Assembly: GCA_964347025.1 (NCBI GenBank)
Contig: CAYFWU010000009.1
Location: 1-40,386, forward strand
Source of the DNA: CS3-C152 sp964347025
Lineage (GTDB): Archaea > Aenigmatarchaeota > Aenigmatarchaeia > QMZP01 > QMZT01
DNA: 40,386 nucleotides
Direction of reading: 5' to 3'
The notes under the pieces were generated by a model. That model worked only from the letters and a program-made list of their open reading frames with translations, did no database searches and was not told the DNA's origin. The position numbers and the translations under genes were made by a program. Position 1 is the stretch's first letter; each line of letters opens with the position of its first letter. Positions 7,736 through 15,567 of this stretch are shown here, in pieces.

Positions 7736-9022
7736 TTATTTGTATTCTCCTCCGCCAGAGGAGTAGTGGATCTCTGTCTGGTATTCGCTCTTTGCTTTGT
7801 ATGTGTCATCAAACATAACTTCTGTTTTGACTGCGTACCTGTCTTCCTCCATATCTTCTGTGTGCTCAACCTCAGGAGCTTTAAACTCGAAAACCGCTTC
7901 CTCCTCGTATTCGTACTGGGTTTGTTTATTTGTGGAGGTCATGAACCTCCAGAGGATTTTTCCTTCAGTGGTTATGCAGTAAAGGTAGCAGTCATAGGAT
8001 CCGAAGTATATTCTTCCGTTCTCTATTGGGTTTCCTCCGTATATATGACCATCTGTCTTGTATCTCCAGATCTCTTTTCCTGTTTTCATTTCTAGACAAT
8101 AAAGATTCCCGTCGGCTGCTCCGAAAATTATCTTATCTTCGAAGTCTGAAGGCATGTTTCCACCCCTACCGGTGCCCGTTTTAAACTTCCAGACAGTCCT
8201 GCCCGTTGAAAGTTCAATCGCATAGAAATTGTTATCATCTGAAATTCCATAGAGCGTTCCCTCCCGGATTATGGGAACAGCATCCACATAGCTACCTGTT
8301 TTGTGTCTGAACACCTCTCTCCCTTCCGAAAGGCGAACACCATAAAAATTGGAATCGTCCGAACCGAAGTATACGACGTCTTCGTGAATGCAGAAAGGAT
8401 TTTGAGTGAAGATGTTTCCTCCTGTCTTGAAACGCCATATCTCCTTTCCTTCTTTTGTTAGGTAATAGAGATTCCCATCCGAGGAGCTTACGATGATGTT
8501 GCCTTTGTATTCTGTTGGACAAGAAGCGGACCATCCTCCTGTTCTGAATGTCCATACCATGTCCCCTGTCTTCCTGTCCAAGGCATAGACATAGAAGTCT
8601 TTTGAGGTGAATATCACGAGATCGCCCATTATCAATGCAGAAGATCCGAATATCTTATCCCCTGTTTTGAAACGCCAAACCTCTTCTCCTGTTTCCTCAT
8701 CTATCGCGTATAAGTTATGATCGTAACTTCCTAAGAAGAGAACACCATCCTTGAAGACAGGATAGGAATCACATATGGGACCGCTTGTTTTGAACTTCCA
8801 TACAAGTTTGCCCGTCTCTTTATCGAGTTTATAGAGATAGTTATCAAGGGCTCCAATGTAGACATGTTTTCCTCTTATAACAGGGGTGGAGTTTATGCTT
8901 CCCCCGCCTTCCTTTATGTGCCATATCAGATACGACTTCTTATCGCTCTTCTTGGCGAAGTCTCCTATCTCGAAATCTGGCCCTACCGTGGCCATGAATA
9001 TATCGTCTCTTCTGGCACTCAT
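7736..9022 (-). CDS. Cytoplasmic eight-bladed PQQ-type beta-propeller protein (paralogue 1)
   Basis: 428 residues from the ATG at 9022 (MSARRDD...). A longer frame from 9067 would run through the promoter and over the dphB start. Seen: eight copies of the blade signature (for example LDKETGKLVWKFKTSG and LEMKTGKEIWRYKTDG), the Trp/Gly docking repeat of PQQ/BamB-like propellers. A charged C-terminal tail of about 60 residues contains DDTYKAKSEY. There is no signal peptide, so it is probably cytoplasmic, unlike PQQ dehydrogenases and BamB. A paralogue lies at 29811-31082. Function unknown; likely a scaffold or binding platform. It ends directly against the regulator gene. Confidence 0.85.
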   Translation of the reverse strand: MSARRDDIFMATVGPDFEIGDFAKKSDKKSYLIWHIKEGGGSINSTPVIRGKHVYIGALDNYLYKLDKETGKLVWKFKTSGPICDSYPVFKDGVLFLGSYDHNLYAIDEETGEEVWRFKTGDKIFGSSALIMGDLVIFTSKDFYVYALDRKTGDMVWTFRTGGWSASCPTEYKGNIIVSSSDGNLYYLTKEGKEIWRFKTGGNIFTQNPFCIHEDVVYFGSDDSNFYGVRLSEGREVFRHKTGSYVDAVPIIREGTLYGISDDNNFYAIELSTGRTVWKFKTGTGRGGNMPSDFEDKIIFGAADGNLYCLEMKTGKEIWRYKTDGHIYGGNPIENGRIYFGSYDCYLYCITTEGKILWRFMTSTNKQTQYEYEEEAVFEFKAPEVEHTEDMEEDRYAVKTEVMFDDTYKAKSEYQTEIHYSSGGGEYK

Positions 9023-9065
9023 AGTGTAAAATTTATTTAAAAGTTTAATAATTTTAATTGATAGC

Positions 9066-9797
9066 ATGCTTTACATGATCGGACTAGGGGTATGGAACGA
9101 GAAGGACGTCTCGCTCCGCGGGATTGAGATAGCGAAGCGAGCGGATTCGATCTACTGCGAGTTGTATACGGCCCACTGGGGTGGGGATCTTAGAAAGCTT
9201 GGGAAACTGATCGGAAAAGATATTCAAAGGCTCGAAAGAAAGGATGTAGAGGAGGGGTCGGATAAACTCCTGAAGGAAGCTACCTCGAAGGATGTGGTTC
9301 TCCTCGTGCCTGGCGATCCCCTCGTGGCCACCACGCATGTCCATCTGATCCTTGAGGCAAAGAAACAAAAAATACCGGTAGAAATCGTTCATTCCTCTTC
9401 GATATACACGACTGTCGCTAGAACCGGCCTTCAGATATACAAGTTCGGGAAGACTGGAACTGTCATAACCCCGAAGAAAGGGTATGAAAGCAAGGGGTTT
9501 TACGATATCATAAGGGAAAATCTTTCGAAGGGTTTGCACACCTTGCTTCTTCTGGACAGGGACATGGGAACGAAGAAAGGTCTGGATATCCTCAGCAGGA
9601 TCGAAGACAGGAAGAGGAAGAAATTGCTGAGGGGGAGGGAGATTGTTTTATGTTCGAAACTGAGTTCAGAAAAGGAAAGGATAGTGTACGGAAGGATGGA
9701 GGATTTGAGAGGGAAAGATCTTCCGAAACCCGGCGTGATAATCGTTCCCGGAAAGCTTCATTTTCTTGAGAAGGAGTTTCTGGAGACCTTGGGATAG
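9066..9797 (+). CDS. dphB: Diphthine synthase (SAM-dependent methyltransferase)
   Basis: 243 residues, the normal length. It methylates the modified histidine of EF-2 during diphthamide synthesis. Seen: MLYMIGLGVWNEKDVSLRG at the start, LVPGDPLVATTH (SAM-binding loop typical of the tetrapyrrole-methylase fold) and SSSIYTTVARTGLQIYKFG. The substrate, EF-2 with its target histidine, is encoded at 19170-21350. Divergent from the propeller gene with a short AT-rich promoter between them. Confidence 0.94.
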   Translation: MLYMIGLGVWNEKDVSLRGIEIAKRADSIYCELYTAHWGGDLRKLGKLIGKDIQRLERKDVEEGSDKLLKEATSKDVVLLVPGDPLVATTHVHLILEAKKQKIPVEIVHSSSIYTTVARTGLQIYKFGKTGTVITPKKGYESKGFYDIIRENLSKGLHTLLLLDRDMGTKKGLDILSRIEDRKRKKLLRGREIVLCSKLSSEKERIVYGRMEDLRGKDLPKPGVIIVPGKLHFLEKEFLETLG

Positions 9798-9800
9798 CAA

Positions 9801-10025
9801 TCAGTTCGTTATCGATCCCAGGTCAATCAGGAATAACGCAATAGGGATCATTATTATTAGAATCAGGATGACAAGGCCTATGATCAGGGGATCGCCTCCT
9901 GTTCTGAAAAGGTGGAAAAGTATGGCCACCAGGGAAATGAAAATTATGAAGAGCGCGATACCGAGTATTAAGATCCTTTTCCAGCTCCTGAACCTCTCAT
10001 GGACCTCGTCAGGTTTGAATGCCAT
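9801..10025 (-). CDS. Small membrane protein with two transmembrane helices
   Basis: 74 residues. Seen: a charged N-terminus (MAFKPDEVHERFRSWKR) followed by two hydrophobic helices (about 18-40 and 47-69) separated by FRTGGDP. No family recognised. It converges on dphB and is divergent from the ribosomal block, with AT-rich promoter sequence upstream (TATTTAAATT around 10051-10060 serves one or both sides). Confidence 0.7.
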   Translation of the reverse strand: MAFKPDEVHERFRSWKRILILGIALFIIFISLVAILFHLFRTGGDPLIIGLVILILIIMIPIALFLIDLGSITN

Positions 10026-10098
10026 ATTTATAACTAGAGCCAGAAAGTATATATTTAAATTAATTAAACATAATTAATGTCTAAATCGCGTGATGTGT

Positions 10099-10887
10099 AT
10101 GCAAACGCCTGTTTACGGTTTGAACGGGAAAGAAAAGGGAAAGCTTAATCTTCCTAGTCTGTTCTCTGAGAAGGTAAGGGAGGACCTTATAAAACGAGCG
10201 GTGTTGGCGGAGAAGAGCGAACTTCGCCAGGCGTACGGGTCCGATCCTCTCGCCGGGCACAGGAGTTCCGCTCACTATCATGGAAGGAGATCACGGAGGG
10301 ACACGCAAATGAACAGAGAACTAGCGAGGATGAAGAGGATTCATGGTATGGGTTTTCTTAACCTGACAGCAAGGGTTGTTCCACAGGCGATAAAGGGAAG
10401 GAGGGCGCATTCCCCCAAACCTGAGAAGGAATGGAAATTGAAAATCAACAAGAAGGAAAGAAGGAAAGCGTTGGAATCCGCGATGGCGGCAACCAAAGAA
10501 AGGGAAATGATTTCGGAAAGAGGGCATAAAATTAACGAGATAAAACATCTTCCCCTCGTTCTTGAGGATGATCTGCAGAAACTGAAGAAAACGAAGGATG
10601 TTCTGGACGTCCTGTTAAAGTTGGGCCTTAAAGAGGAGATTGAGAGGTGTGAAAACAAAAAGGTGAGGGCAGGCAAGGGGAAGATGAGAGGAAGGAAATA
10701 CAGAAACAAGAAAGGTCCTCTGATCATTGTGGAAAGGGATGAAGGGATCGTTAGGGCCGGAGAGAATATCCCTGGTGTTGATGTTGTTGAAAGAAAGAAG
10801 CTTGGTGTTGAAATGCTCGCTCCCGGAACGCATCCCGGAAGGTTAACGATCTTGACAAAGTCCGTGATAAAGGAATTGGGTAGTTAA
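10099..10887 (+). CDS. rpl4: 50S ribosomal protein L4 (uL4)
   Basis: 262 residues from the ATG at 10099 (MQTPVYGLNGK...). ATG at 10093 and GTG at 10090 are possible alternatives. Seen: the archaeal L4 pattern LNLPSLFSEKVREDLIKRAV, the basic loop GRRSRRDTQMNRELARMKR and the tail APGTHPGRLTILTKSVIKELG. It is a large-subunit core protein whose long loop lines the exit tunnel. It opens the block; L3, which normally precedes L4, is not here. Confidence 0.95.
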   Translation: MQTPVYGLNGKEKGKLNLPSLFSEKVREDLIKRAVLAEKSELRQAYGSDPLAGHRSSAHYHGRRSRRDTQMNRELARMKRIHGMGFLNLTARVVPQAIKGRRAHSPKPEKEWKLKINKKERRKALESAMAATKEREMISERGHKINEIKHLPLVLEDDLQKLKKTKDVLDVLLKLGLKEEIERCENKKVRAGKGKMRGRKYRNKKGPLIIVERDEGIVRAGENIPGVDVVERKKLGVEMLAPGTHPGRLTILTKSVIKELGS

Positions 10888-10888
10888 G

Positions 10889-11200
10889 ATGGCGAAGGAA
10901 AAAGAGGTAAAGGAAGTCAAGGAGAAAAAAATCAGGGAGAAGAACGTTTGGGACGTTCTGATACATCCCCACCTGGCTGAAAAATCCATGAACATGGTCG
11001 AGATCGAAAACAAACTCGTATTCATAGTGGATAAGAGAGCAGACAAGAAAACAATAAAAGAAGTGATAGAAAAAGAATTTGATGTTAAAGTGGATTCCGT
11101 CAGAACGGAAATGACAACCAGGGGTCAGAAGAAGGCGTACGTGAAGATAAACCCGGAGTTTTCAGCTGCGGATGTCGCTTCGAAGTTTGGAATGATATAA
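10889..11200 (+). CDS. rpl23: 50S ribosomal protein L23 (uL23)
   Basis: 103 residues, with the L23 core WDVLIHPHLAEKSMNMVEIENKLVFIVDKRADKKTIKEVIEKEFDVKV. It sits at the tunnel exit and docks SRP and other factors. A Lys/Glu-rich N-terminal extension of about 18 residues precedes the core. One base separates it from L4. Confidence 0.96.
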   Translation: MAKEKEVKEVKEKKIREKNVWDVLIHPHLAEKSMNMVEIENKLVFIVDKRADKKTIKEVIEKEFDVKVDSVRTEMTTRGQKKAYVKINPEFSAADVASKFGMI

Positions 11201-11209
11201 GGTGAAAAG

Positions 11210-11881
11210 ATGGGAAAGAGGATAATATCGCAGAGGAGGGGGAGAGGATCCCCAACATACAGGGTCCCGAAGAGAGGGAAAGAGTTAAAAATCAGCTACA
11301 GGAACATAGACGGGAATGTTACAGAGATAATGAATGATCCGGGCAGGAACGCACCTCTGGCGAAAATTAAATACACCGACGGAACTTATGATTACCTGAT
11401 TGCCCCGAAGGGCTTGAAGCTTGGAGATGGAACAGATTTTGTTTCACCACTTTCAAAAATACCCGTGGGCATACAGATATTCGCTATAGAGACGTATCCT
11501 AACTCCGGTCCGAAACTTTGTCGAACATCAGGTTCGTTCGCAACAGTTGTCTCGAAAACGAAAAGTGCGTGTGTGGTTCAGCTGCCCTCAAAAAAGAAAT
11601 TAAATCTGAACCCTGAATGTCGAGCGAGTCTTGGAGTGCCGGCTGGCGAGGGCTTCAAGGAGAAGCCATGGGTGAAGGCGGGAAAGAAATGGATAGCTAT
11701 GCACAGGAAAGGTAAACTGTATCCAAGAACTTCCGGTGGGGCGATGAACGCGATAGACCATCCTTTCGGAGGCCCGACAAAACCAGGAAAGCCCATGAGT
11801 GTTAGCAGGCATGCTCCCCCAGGAAGGAAAGTTGGGTCATGGGGTTCTAGGAGGACAGGTAAAAAGAAGGGTAAGAAGTGA
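11210..11881 (+). CDS. rpl2: 50S ribosomal protein L2 (uL2)
   Basis: 223 residues, slightly short. Seen: GKRIISQRRGRGSPTYR at the start, the peptidyl-transferase-side histidine in MNAIDHPFGG, and the conserved tail PPGRKVGSWGSRRTGKKKG. The usual histidine-containing loop after HPFGG is shortened (GGPTKPGKP). The start is supported by GGTGA seven bases upstream. Confidence 0.96.
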   Translation: MGKRIISQRRGRGSPTYRVPKRGKELKISYRNIDGNVTEIMNDPGRNAPLAKIKYTDGTYDYLIAPKGLKLGDGTDFVSPLSKIPVGIQIFAIETYPNSGPKLCRTSGSFATVVSKTKSACVVQLPSKKKLNLNPECRASLGVPAGEGFKEKPWVKAGKKWIAMHRKGKLYPRTSGGAMNAIDHPFGGPTKPGKPMSVSRHAPPGRKVGSWGSRRTGKKKGKK

Positions 11882-11892
11882 GGAGGATAGTT

Positions 11893-12273
11893 ATGGTTAA
11901 ATTCGCATTCAGGAACAGGTCCTTGGAAGAAATGCAGGGTATGAGCATTGAAGAATTTGCAAAGCTCCTGAAATCAAGGCAGAGGAGATCTTTAAAGAGA
12001 GGCCTGACTGATAATCAGAAAAAACTGCTGGAAAAGATCAACAAGGATCCCAAGAAATTTCACAGGACCCGCTGCAGGGAGATGATCATACTTCCGCAGA
12101 TGGTGGGTTCGAAAATAGGAGTTCACAACGGGAAAGAATATGTCGCTTTGGAGATCAAGCCCGAAATGCTGGGACACAGACTTGGAGAATTTGTGATGAC
12201 GAGGAGGTCTGTGAAACATTCAGCTCCTGGTTTCGGAGCTACAAGATCTTCGAAATTCGTTCCGCTGAAGTAG
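11893..12273 (+). CDS. rps19: 30S ribosomal protein S19 (uS19)
   Basis: 126 residues from the ATG at 11893, chosen because GAGGAGG at 11879-11885 is well placed for it; an in-frame GTG at 11878 overlapping the L2 stop is the alternative. The S19 hallmarks RTRCREMIILPQMVGSKIGVHNGKEY and MLGHRLGEFVMTRR are present. It is located in the small-subunit head near the A-site finger. Confidence 0.95.
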   Translation: MVKFAFRNRSLEEMQGMSIEEFAKLLKSRQRRSLKRGLTDNQKKLLEKINKDPKKFHRTRCREMIILPQMVGSKIGVHNGKEYVALEIKPEMLGHRLGEFVMTRRSVKHSAPGFGATRSSKFVPLK

Positions 12274-12281
12274 GGGGTAAC

Positions 12282-12665
12282 ATGAACAGATATGCTTTGA
12301 ATATGAATCCGAAGAAATCCGCCAGAGCCTACGGAAGAGGTCTAAGAATATCCTCAAAGAGCTCGACCATAGTCTGCCGGGCGATATCCGGCAGGAATCT
12401 TGAGAAGGGGAAAAGTCTCCTGCAGGACATGGTTGAAAAGAGAAGGGATCTGGAAGGGAAATACTACACCAACGCGAGCAAGGAGATACTCAGGATTGTC
12501 AGATCTGCTGAAGCGAATGCAGAATTCAAAGGCCTGGACATCAACAGGCTCATAATCTTCGCCTCGGCACACAAAGGGTTCACGTTCATCCGTCCCCGCA
12601 GGCTCAAAATGAGAAGGACAAGGAGGAAGATGACAAACATACAAATAGTTTTACATCAAAAGTAG
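12282..12665 (+). CDS. rpl22: 50S ribosomal protein L22 (uL22)
   Basis: 127 residues. It begins MNRYALNMNPKKSARAYGRGLRISSK, the archaeal L22 pattern, and ends with the tunnel-loop and beta segment FTFIRPRRLKMRRTRRKMTNIQIVL. It contacts all 23S domains and lines the exit tunnel. Shorter than most archaeal L22 (about 150). Confidence 0.94.
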   Translation: MNRYALNMNPKKSARAYGRGLRISSKSSTIVCRAISGRNLEKGKSLLQDMVEKRRDLEGKYYTNASKEILRIVRSAEANAEFKGLDINRLIIFASAHKGFTFIRPRRLKMRRTRRKMTNIQIVLHQK

Positions 12666-12672
12666 GGATAAC

Positions 12673-13296
12673 ATGATCATGAAAAAGTTTTTCGTTGACT
12701 ATGCAATGAGGAAGATCCAGATAGAGGGATTCATAAAACAATACTTCCCTTCGGAAAGCTATTCAAAGATAGAGCTGGAAAGAACGCCTCTGGGTGTAAA
12801 GATTCTAATCTATACGGACAGGCCCGGAAGGATAATAGGGTCGGGCGGGGGAAAGATAAACGAGATGACCGATCTCTTGAAATCCAAGTTCAAGCTTGAT
12901 AACCCGCAGGTGGATGTGAAATCGATAGAGAAACCGGATCTGGATTCGAAGATCGTTGCGAAGAGGATCACGTCCGCACTGGAAAGAGGGTTCAATTACA
13001 AAAAGATAGGGAACGTCATGCTCAAGAGGATAATGGATGCAGGAGCGGTGGGAGCAGAGATCATAATCGCTGGTAAACTTGGGGGATCGAAAGGAAGGAC
13101 TGGAAAGTTCGTTGATGGCTATTTGAAGCATTGCGGGCAACCGGCCAAGGAACTCGTTGACTACGGTTTTGAGGAGGCAAACACGAAACCGGGAAAGATA
13201 GGGGTGAAGGTTAAGATAATGAAATCCGTCCCTATCATAGCAAAGGACAGGGAAAAGGTTAAAAAGGAAAAAACAAAAAATAAAGATAGTAAGTGA
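12673..13296 (+). CDS. rps3: 30S ribosomal protein S3 (uS3)
   Basis: 207 residues. It has an N-terminal KH domain with the GxxG-type loop (PGRIIGSGGGKINEMTDLL) and the C-terminal S3 domain (VMLKRIMDAGAVGAEIIIAGKLGGSKGRTGKFVDGYLKHCG). It forms part of the mRNA entry channel. A second ATG two codons in (12679) is equally possible. Confidence 0.96.
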   Translation: MIMKKFFVDYAMRKIQIEGFIKQYFPSESYSKIELERTPLGVKILIYTDRPGRIIGSGGGKINEMTDLLKSKFKLDNPQVDVKSIEKPDLDSKIVAKRITSALERGFNYKKIGNVMLKRIMDAGAVGAEIIIAGKLGGSKGRTGKFVDGYLKHCGQPAKELVDYGFEEANTKPGKIGVKVKIMKSVPIIAKDREKVKKEKTKNKDSK

Positions 13297-13303
13297 TATT
13301 TTT

Positions 13304-13513
13304 ATGGCTATTTTGAGAATGAAAGATTTGAAAAAAATGGATGAAAAGGAACTTGATAAGAACCTAAACGAACTAAGATTGGAGCTTTCTAAAGAAAAAG
13401 CAAACATACATATAGGAGCGAGTGTGACTTCTCCTGGACGTCTGAAGGAAATCAGGAGAACGATCGCGAGAATTAAAACTATTAAAGAGGGAAAAAGAGT
13501 AGAGCATGGCTGA
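13304..13513 (+). CDS. rpl29: 50S ribosomal protein L29 (uL29)
   Basis: 69 residues, the typical helical hairpin: ILRMKDLKKMDEKELDKNLNELRLELSKEKA, then SPGRLKEIRRTIARIKTI. It lies near the tunnel exit next to L23. Its last eight bases overlap the aIF1 gene. Confidence 0.95.
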   Translation: MAILRMKDLKKMDEKELDKNLNELRLELSKEKANIHIGASVTSPGRLKEIRRTIARIKTIKEGKRVEHG

Positions 13514-13811
13514 AATTTGTCCGAATTGTGGGTTACCGAAGGATATATGCGCTTGCGAAACCATCGCAAAAGAAGAGGAAAAGATAAAAGTAAGTTCTGA
13601 TAGAAAGAGGTTCGGAAAGAGAGTGACTATAATCGAAGGGATAAGCAAGGACGTCAACAGCAAGGACATTCTGAAAGAACTGAAAACCAAGCTCGCCTGT
13701 GGAGGAACGATAAAGGATGGAGTGATTGAACTCCAGGGGGATCACAGGAGAAAGATCAGGGAGATTCTCGTTAAACTTGGTTTCCAGAGCGATAAGATCG
13801 AAGTTTCGTGA
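13506..13811 (+). CDS. Translation initiation factor aIF1 (SUI1 family)
   Basis: 101 residues. Seen: an N-terminal zinc-knuckle-like CPNCGLPKDICAC, the basic loop DRKRFGKRVTIIEGI that contacts the P site, and the SUI1 core LKTKLACGGTIKDGVIELQGDHRRKIREILVKLGF. It guards start-codon selection on the small subunit. Overlapping L29 and preceding the RNase P gene is the usual archaeal order. Confidence 0.95.
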   Translation: MAEICPNCGLPKDICACETIAKEEEKIKVSSDRKRFGKRVTIIEGISKDVNSKDILKELKTKLACGGTIKDGVIELQGDHRRKIREILVKLGFQSDKIEVS

Positions 13812-13862
13812 ACCCGTAAACTAGCGGAATATAATTTAAATTCTGTAGTTTTGATATTAAGT

Positions 13863-14141
13863 ATGAGATCTCCAGAAAACCTCGTCCGTCACGAATTGAT
13901 AGGGTTGCGGGTTAAAGTGGTTGAGAGTTCCAACAAAAGGAATGTTGGGATTTCCGGAAAGGTTATAGATGAATCTCGAAACATAATCGTGATCGAGAAA
14001 GCGAAGGGGAAGGAGGTAAAACTGGCGAAAGAGCATAACGTATTTGTTTTTTCTCTCGGTAAACAGAATGTCAGGATAGACGGAAAAATCCTCGTGGGCA
14101 GACCTGAGGATAGGATAAAGAAGAAGTTTAAGAAGTGGTGA
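13863..14141 (+). CDS. rnp1: RNase P protein component 1 (Rnp1/Pop4/Rpp29)
   Basis: 92 residues from the ATG at 13863. TATA-like ATAATTTAAA at 13831-13840 places transcription start close to it, so the upstream TTG at 13851 is not needed. Seen: the Sm-like barrel pattern of archaeal Rpp29, LVRHELIGLRVKVVESSNKRNVGISGKVIDES and IDGKILVGRPEDRIKKK. It is part of the archaeal RNase P holoenzyme that matures tRNA 5' ends. Located in the same order as in many archaea, between aIF1 and S17. Confidence 0.92.
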   Translation: MRSPENLVRHELIGLRVKVVESSNKRNVGISGKVIDESRNIIVIEKAKGKEVKLAKEHNVFVFSLGKQNVRIDGKILVGRPEDRIKKKFKKW

Positions 14142-14163
14142 AAGTGGGAGCTTCCTTTTGATC

Positions 14164-14210
14164 CACCACTTTTGTTGGGAGTAGGAAAAGTGGTGAAGCA
14201 CGGTCTTTTT
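14164..14210 (+). terminator. 10-bp perfect hairpin and T-run after rnp1
   Basis: CACCACTTTT (14164-14173) pairs fully with AAAAGTGGTG (14186-14195) across a 12-base loop, and TTTTT follows at 14206-14210. A third copy of the arm, AAGTGGTG at 14133-14140, overlaps the rnp1 stop and could pair with the same centre arm instead, giving two mutually exclusive folds. It may be a terminator or an attenuator-like switch; the function is inferred. Confidence 0.5.
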
Positions 14211-14230
14211 AAATATTTGCTTCTATTAGT

Positions 14231-14286
14231 ATAATCCAAACAGTTAACTGTTAATATATTTAAATAGAAATTGTCAATTGGATTAT
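14231..14286 (+). promoter_or_regulatory. rps17 promoter inside a 9-bp inverted repeat, with a 14-bp palindrome
   Basis: ATAATCCAA (14231-14239) and TTGGATTAT (14278-14286) form exact 9-base arms flanking the promoter. Between them are the palindrome AACAGTTAACTGTT (14239-14252) and the TATA stretch ATATATTTAAAT (14254-14265). The TATA is about 23 bases from the rps17 ATG at 14288, so the transcript is probably leaderless. The arrangement looks like an operator region. Confidence 0.5.
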
Positions 14287-14287
14287 T

Positions 14288-14665
14288 ATGAAAAATCCGA
14301 AGACCGTGAAGGGGAAGAAAGAGAAGGTGGAGAAAAAGAAAGGCCTAGGTTTAGGTCTGGAAGAACCCAAGGAAAAATGCGATGATTTGAAATGCGCCTG
14401 GCATGGAAAGACCTCTATCCGCGGTCGTGTTTTGAGGGGGATAGTGAAATCCGCGAAATCGCATAACACAGTTATCGTAGAATGGAGGTATCACAGATAC
14501 ATGCCTAAGTATCAGAGATACGAAAAGTCCAGATCACGCGTTACAGCGCATAACCCTCCCTGCATTCGAGCGAAGGAAGGGGATTCTGTCATAATTGGTG
14601 AATGCAGGCCTTTATCAAAAACCAAATGTTTCGTTGTTGTTAATGTTGAAGGAGCGAGAGCATGA
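14288..14665 (+). CDS. rps17: 30S ribosomal protein S17 (uS17)
   Basis: 125 residues. The S17 core is TSIRGRVLRGIVKSAKSHNTVIVEWRYHRYMPKYQRYEKSRSRVTAHNPPC with the typical IGECRPLSKTKCFVVV end. A Lys/Gly-rich N-terminal extension of about 30 residues and a C..C pair (CDDLKC) precede the core. It binds 16S rRNA early in assembly. It starts a new transcription unit with a leaderless promoter. Confidence 0.95.
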   Translation: MKNPKTVKGKKEKVEKKKGLGLGLEEPKEKCDDLKCAWHGKTSIRGRVLRGIVKSAKSHNTVIVEWRYHRYMPKYQRYEKSRSRVTAHNPPCIRAKEGDSVIIGECRPLSKTKCFVVVNVEGARA

Positions 14666-15060
14666 AGGCAATATCCTCGAAGGTTACGCATAGCCTGTCA
14701 ACGAAGTCCCTGTTGAAATGCATAGACAACACGGGAGCGAAGGTTTTGGAGATAATAAGTGTTAAAGGATACAAAGGAAAGAGAAGGGCGAAACCACGAG
14801 CCGGGGTAGGAAGCCTGGTTTTCTGTAAGGTTTACTCAGGAACAGAGAAGGTCAGACACGAAGTCCACAGGGCGGTAGTGGTTCGCCAGAAAAAGGAATA
14901 CAAGAGGCCTGACGGGATAAGAATACAGTTTGAAGACAATGCAGCCATAATAGTTGATGAGAAAGGCGACCCGAGGGGTTCCCAGATAAAGGGTCCTGTA
15001 GCGAAGGAAGTAGTCGAAAGATTCCCAACCGTGGGAAAAATCGCAACAATAGTGGTGTGA
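14662..15060 (+). CDS. rpl14: 50S ribosomal protein L14 (uL14)
   Basis: 132 residues. Hallmarks CIDNTGAKVLEIISVKGYKGKRRAKPRAGVGSLV, FEDNAAIIVDEKGDPRGSQIKGPVAKEV and the end PTVGKIATIVV. It faces the small subunit at an intersubunit bridge. The start overlaps the S17 stop by four bases. Confidence 0.96.
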   Translation: MKAISSKVTHSLSTKSLLKCIDNTGAKVLEIISVKGYKGKRRAKPRAGVGSLVFCKVYSGTEKVRHEVHRAVVVRQKKEYKRPDGIRIQFEDNAAIIVDEKGDPRGSQIKGPVAKEVVERFPTVGKIATIVV

Positions 15061-15061
15061 T

Positions 15062-15562
15062 ATGAAGGAATGGTCAAACAAATGGATCGGAAGCAAACAA
15101 CCGAGAAAGCAGAGAAAGTTTAGACATAACGCCCCCTTACATGTAAGACGCAAGTTCGTCTCTGTGCATCTCTCTGAGATTCTAAGAAGGAGGTTCGGAA
15201 AGCGATCGCTTACCCTGAGAAAGGGAGACGAAGTGAAAATTATGCGTGGCGAGGACAAGGGTTTCAAGGGAAAGGTCGAAAGGATTGACCTCAAAACATC
15301 AAAAGTCTATATAGAAGGGTTCAATACAAAAAAGGTTGATGGTAGCGAAGTGTTGAAGTCCGTTGAGCCCTCGAACCTGTTGATAGTTGATCCGAAGATG
15401 GAAGATAAAAGGAGACAGGCTGTCGTGGAGAGGGCAAGGGAAGCCAAATTGGGGAAAAGGAGTGAAGGTGTTAAGAAGGAAGCAGGGGAGAAGAAGATAA
15501 AGAAGAAGGCCGGCATAAAGGAGAGATTAAAAATCAGGAAAGGTGTTGGAAAAAAGAAGTGA
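15062..15562 (+). CDS. rpl24: 50S ribosomal protein L24 (uL24) with basic C-terminal extension
   Basis: 166 residues, longer than usual (about 120). It begins with the archaeal L24 pattern SKQPRKQRKFRHNAPLHVRRKFVSVHLS, and the KOW motif is KGDEVKIMRGEDKGFKGKV. Residues from about 120 on form a Lys/Glu-rich tail (EGVKKEAGEKKIKKKAGIKE) that is lineage-specific. It is an assembly-initiating protein near the exit tunnel. Confidence 0.95.
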   Translation: MKEWSNKWIGSKQPRKQRKFRHNAPLHVRRKFVSVHLSEILRRRFGKRSLTLRKGDEVKIMRGEDKGFKGKVERIDLKTSKVYIEGFNTKKVDGSEVLKSVEPSNLLIVDPKMEDKRRQAVVERAREAKLGKRSEGVKKEAGEKKIKKKAGIKERLKIRKGVGKKK

Positions 15563-15567
15563 TGATT

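Noticed and set aside
7736..9022. Repeated nucleotide blocks that might suggest a repeat array or CRISPR
   Set aside because: They are the degenerate blade repeats of a propeller gene. No CRISPR array, insertion sequence or transposase gene was seen anywhere in the window.
9023..9067. N-terminal extension of propeller paralogue 1
   Set aside because: It would overlap the divergent dphB start and translate promoter sequence; the ATG at 9022 fits better.
12805..13569. 254-codon open frame on the minus strand
   Set aside because: It lies opposite S3, L29 and the aIF1 start, which have clear family matches; its Phe/Ser/Leu-rich composition is typical of an antisense shadow.
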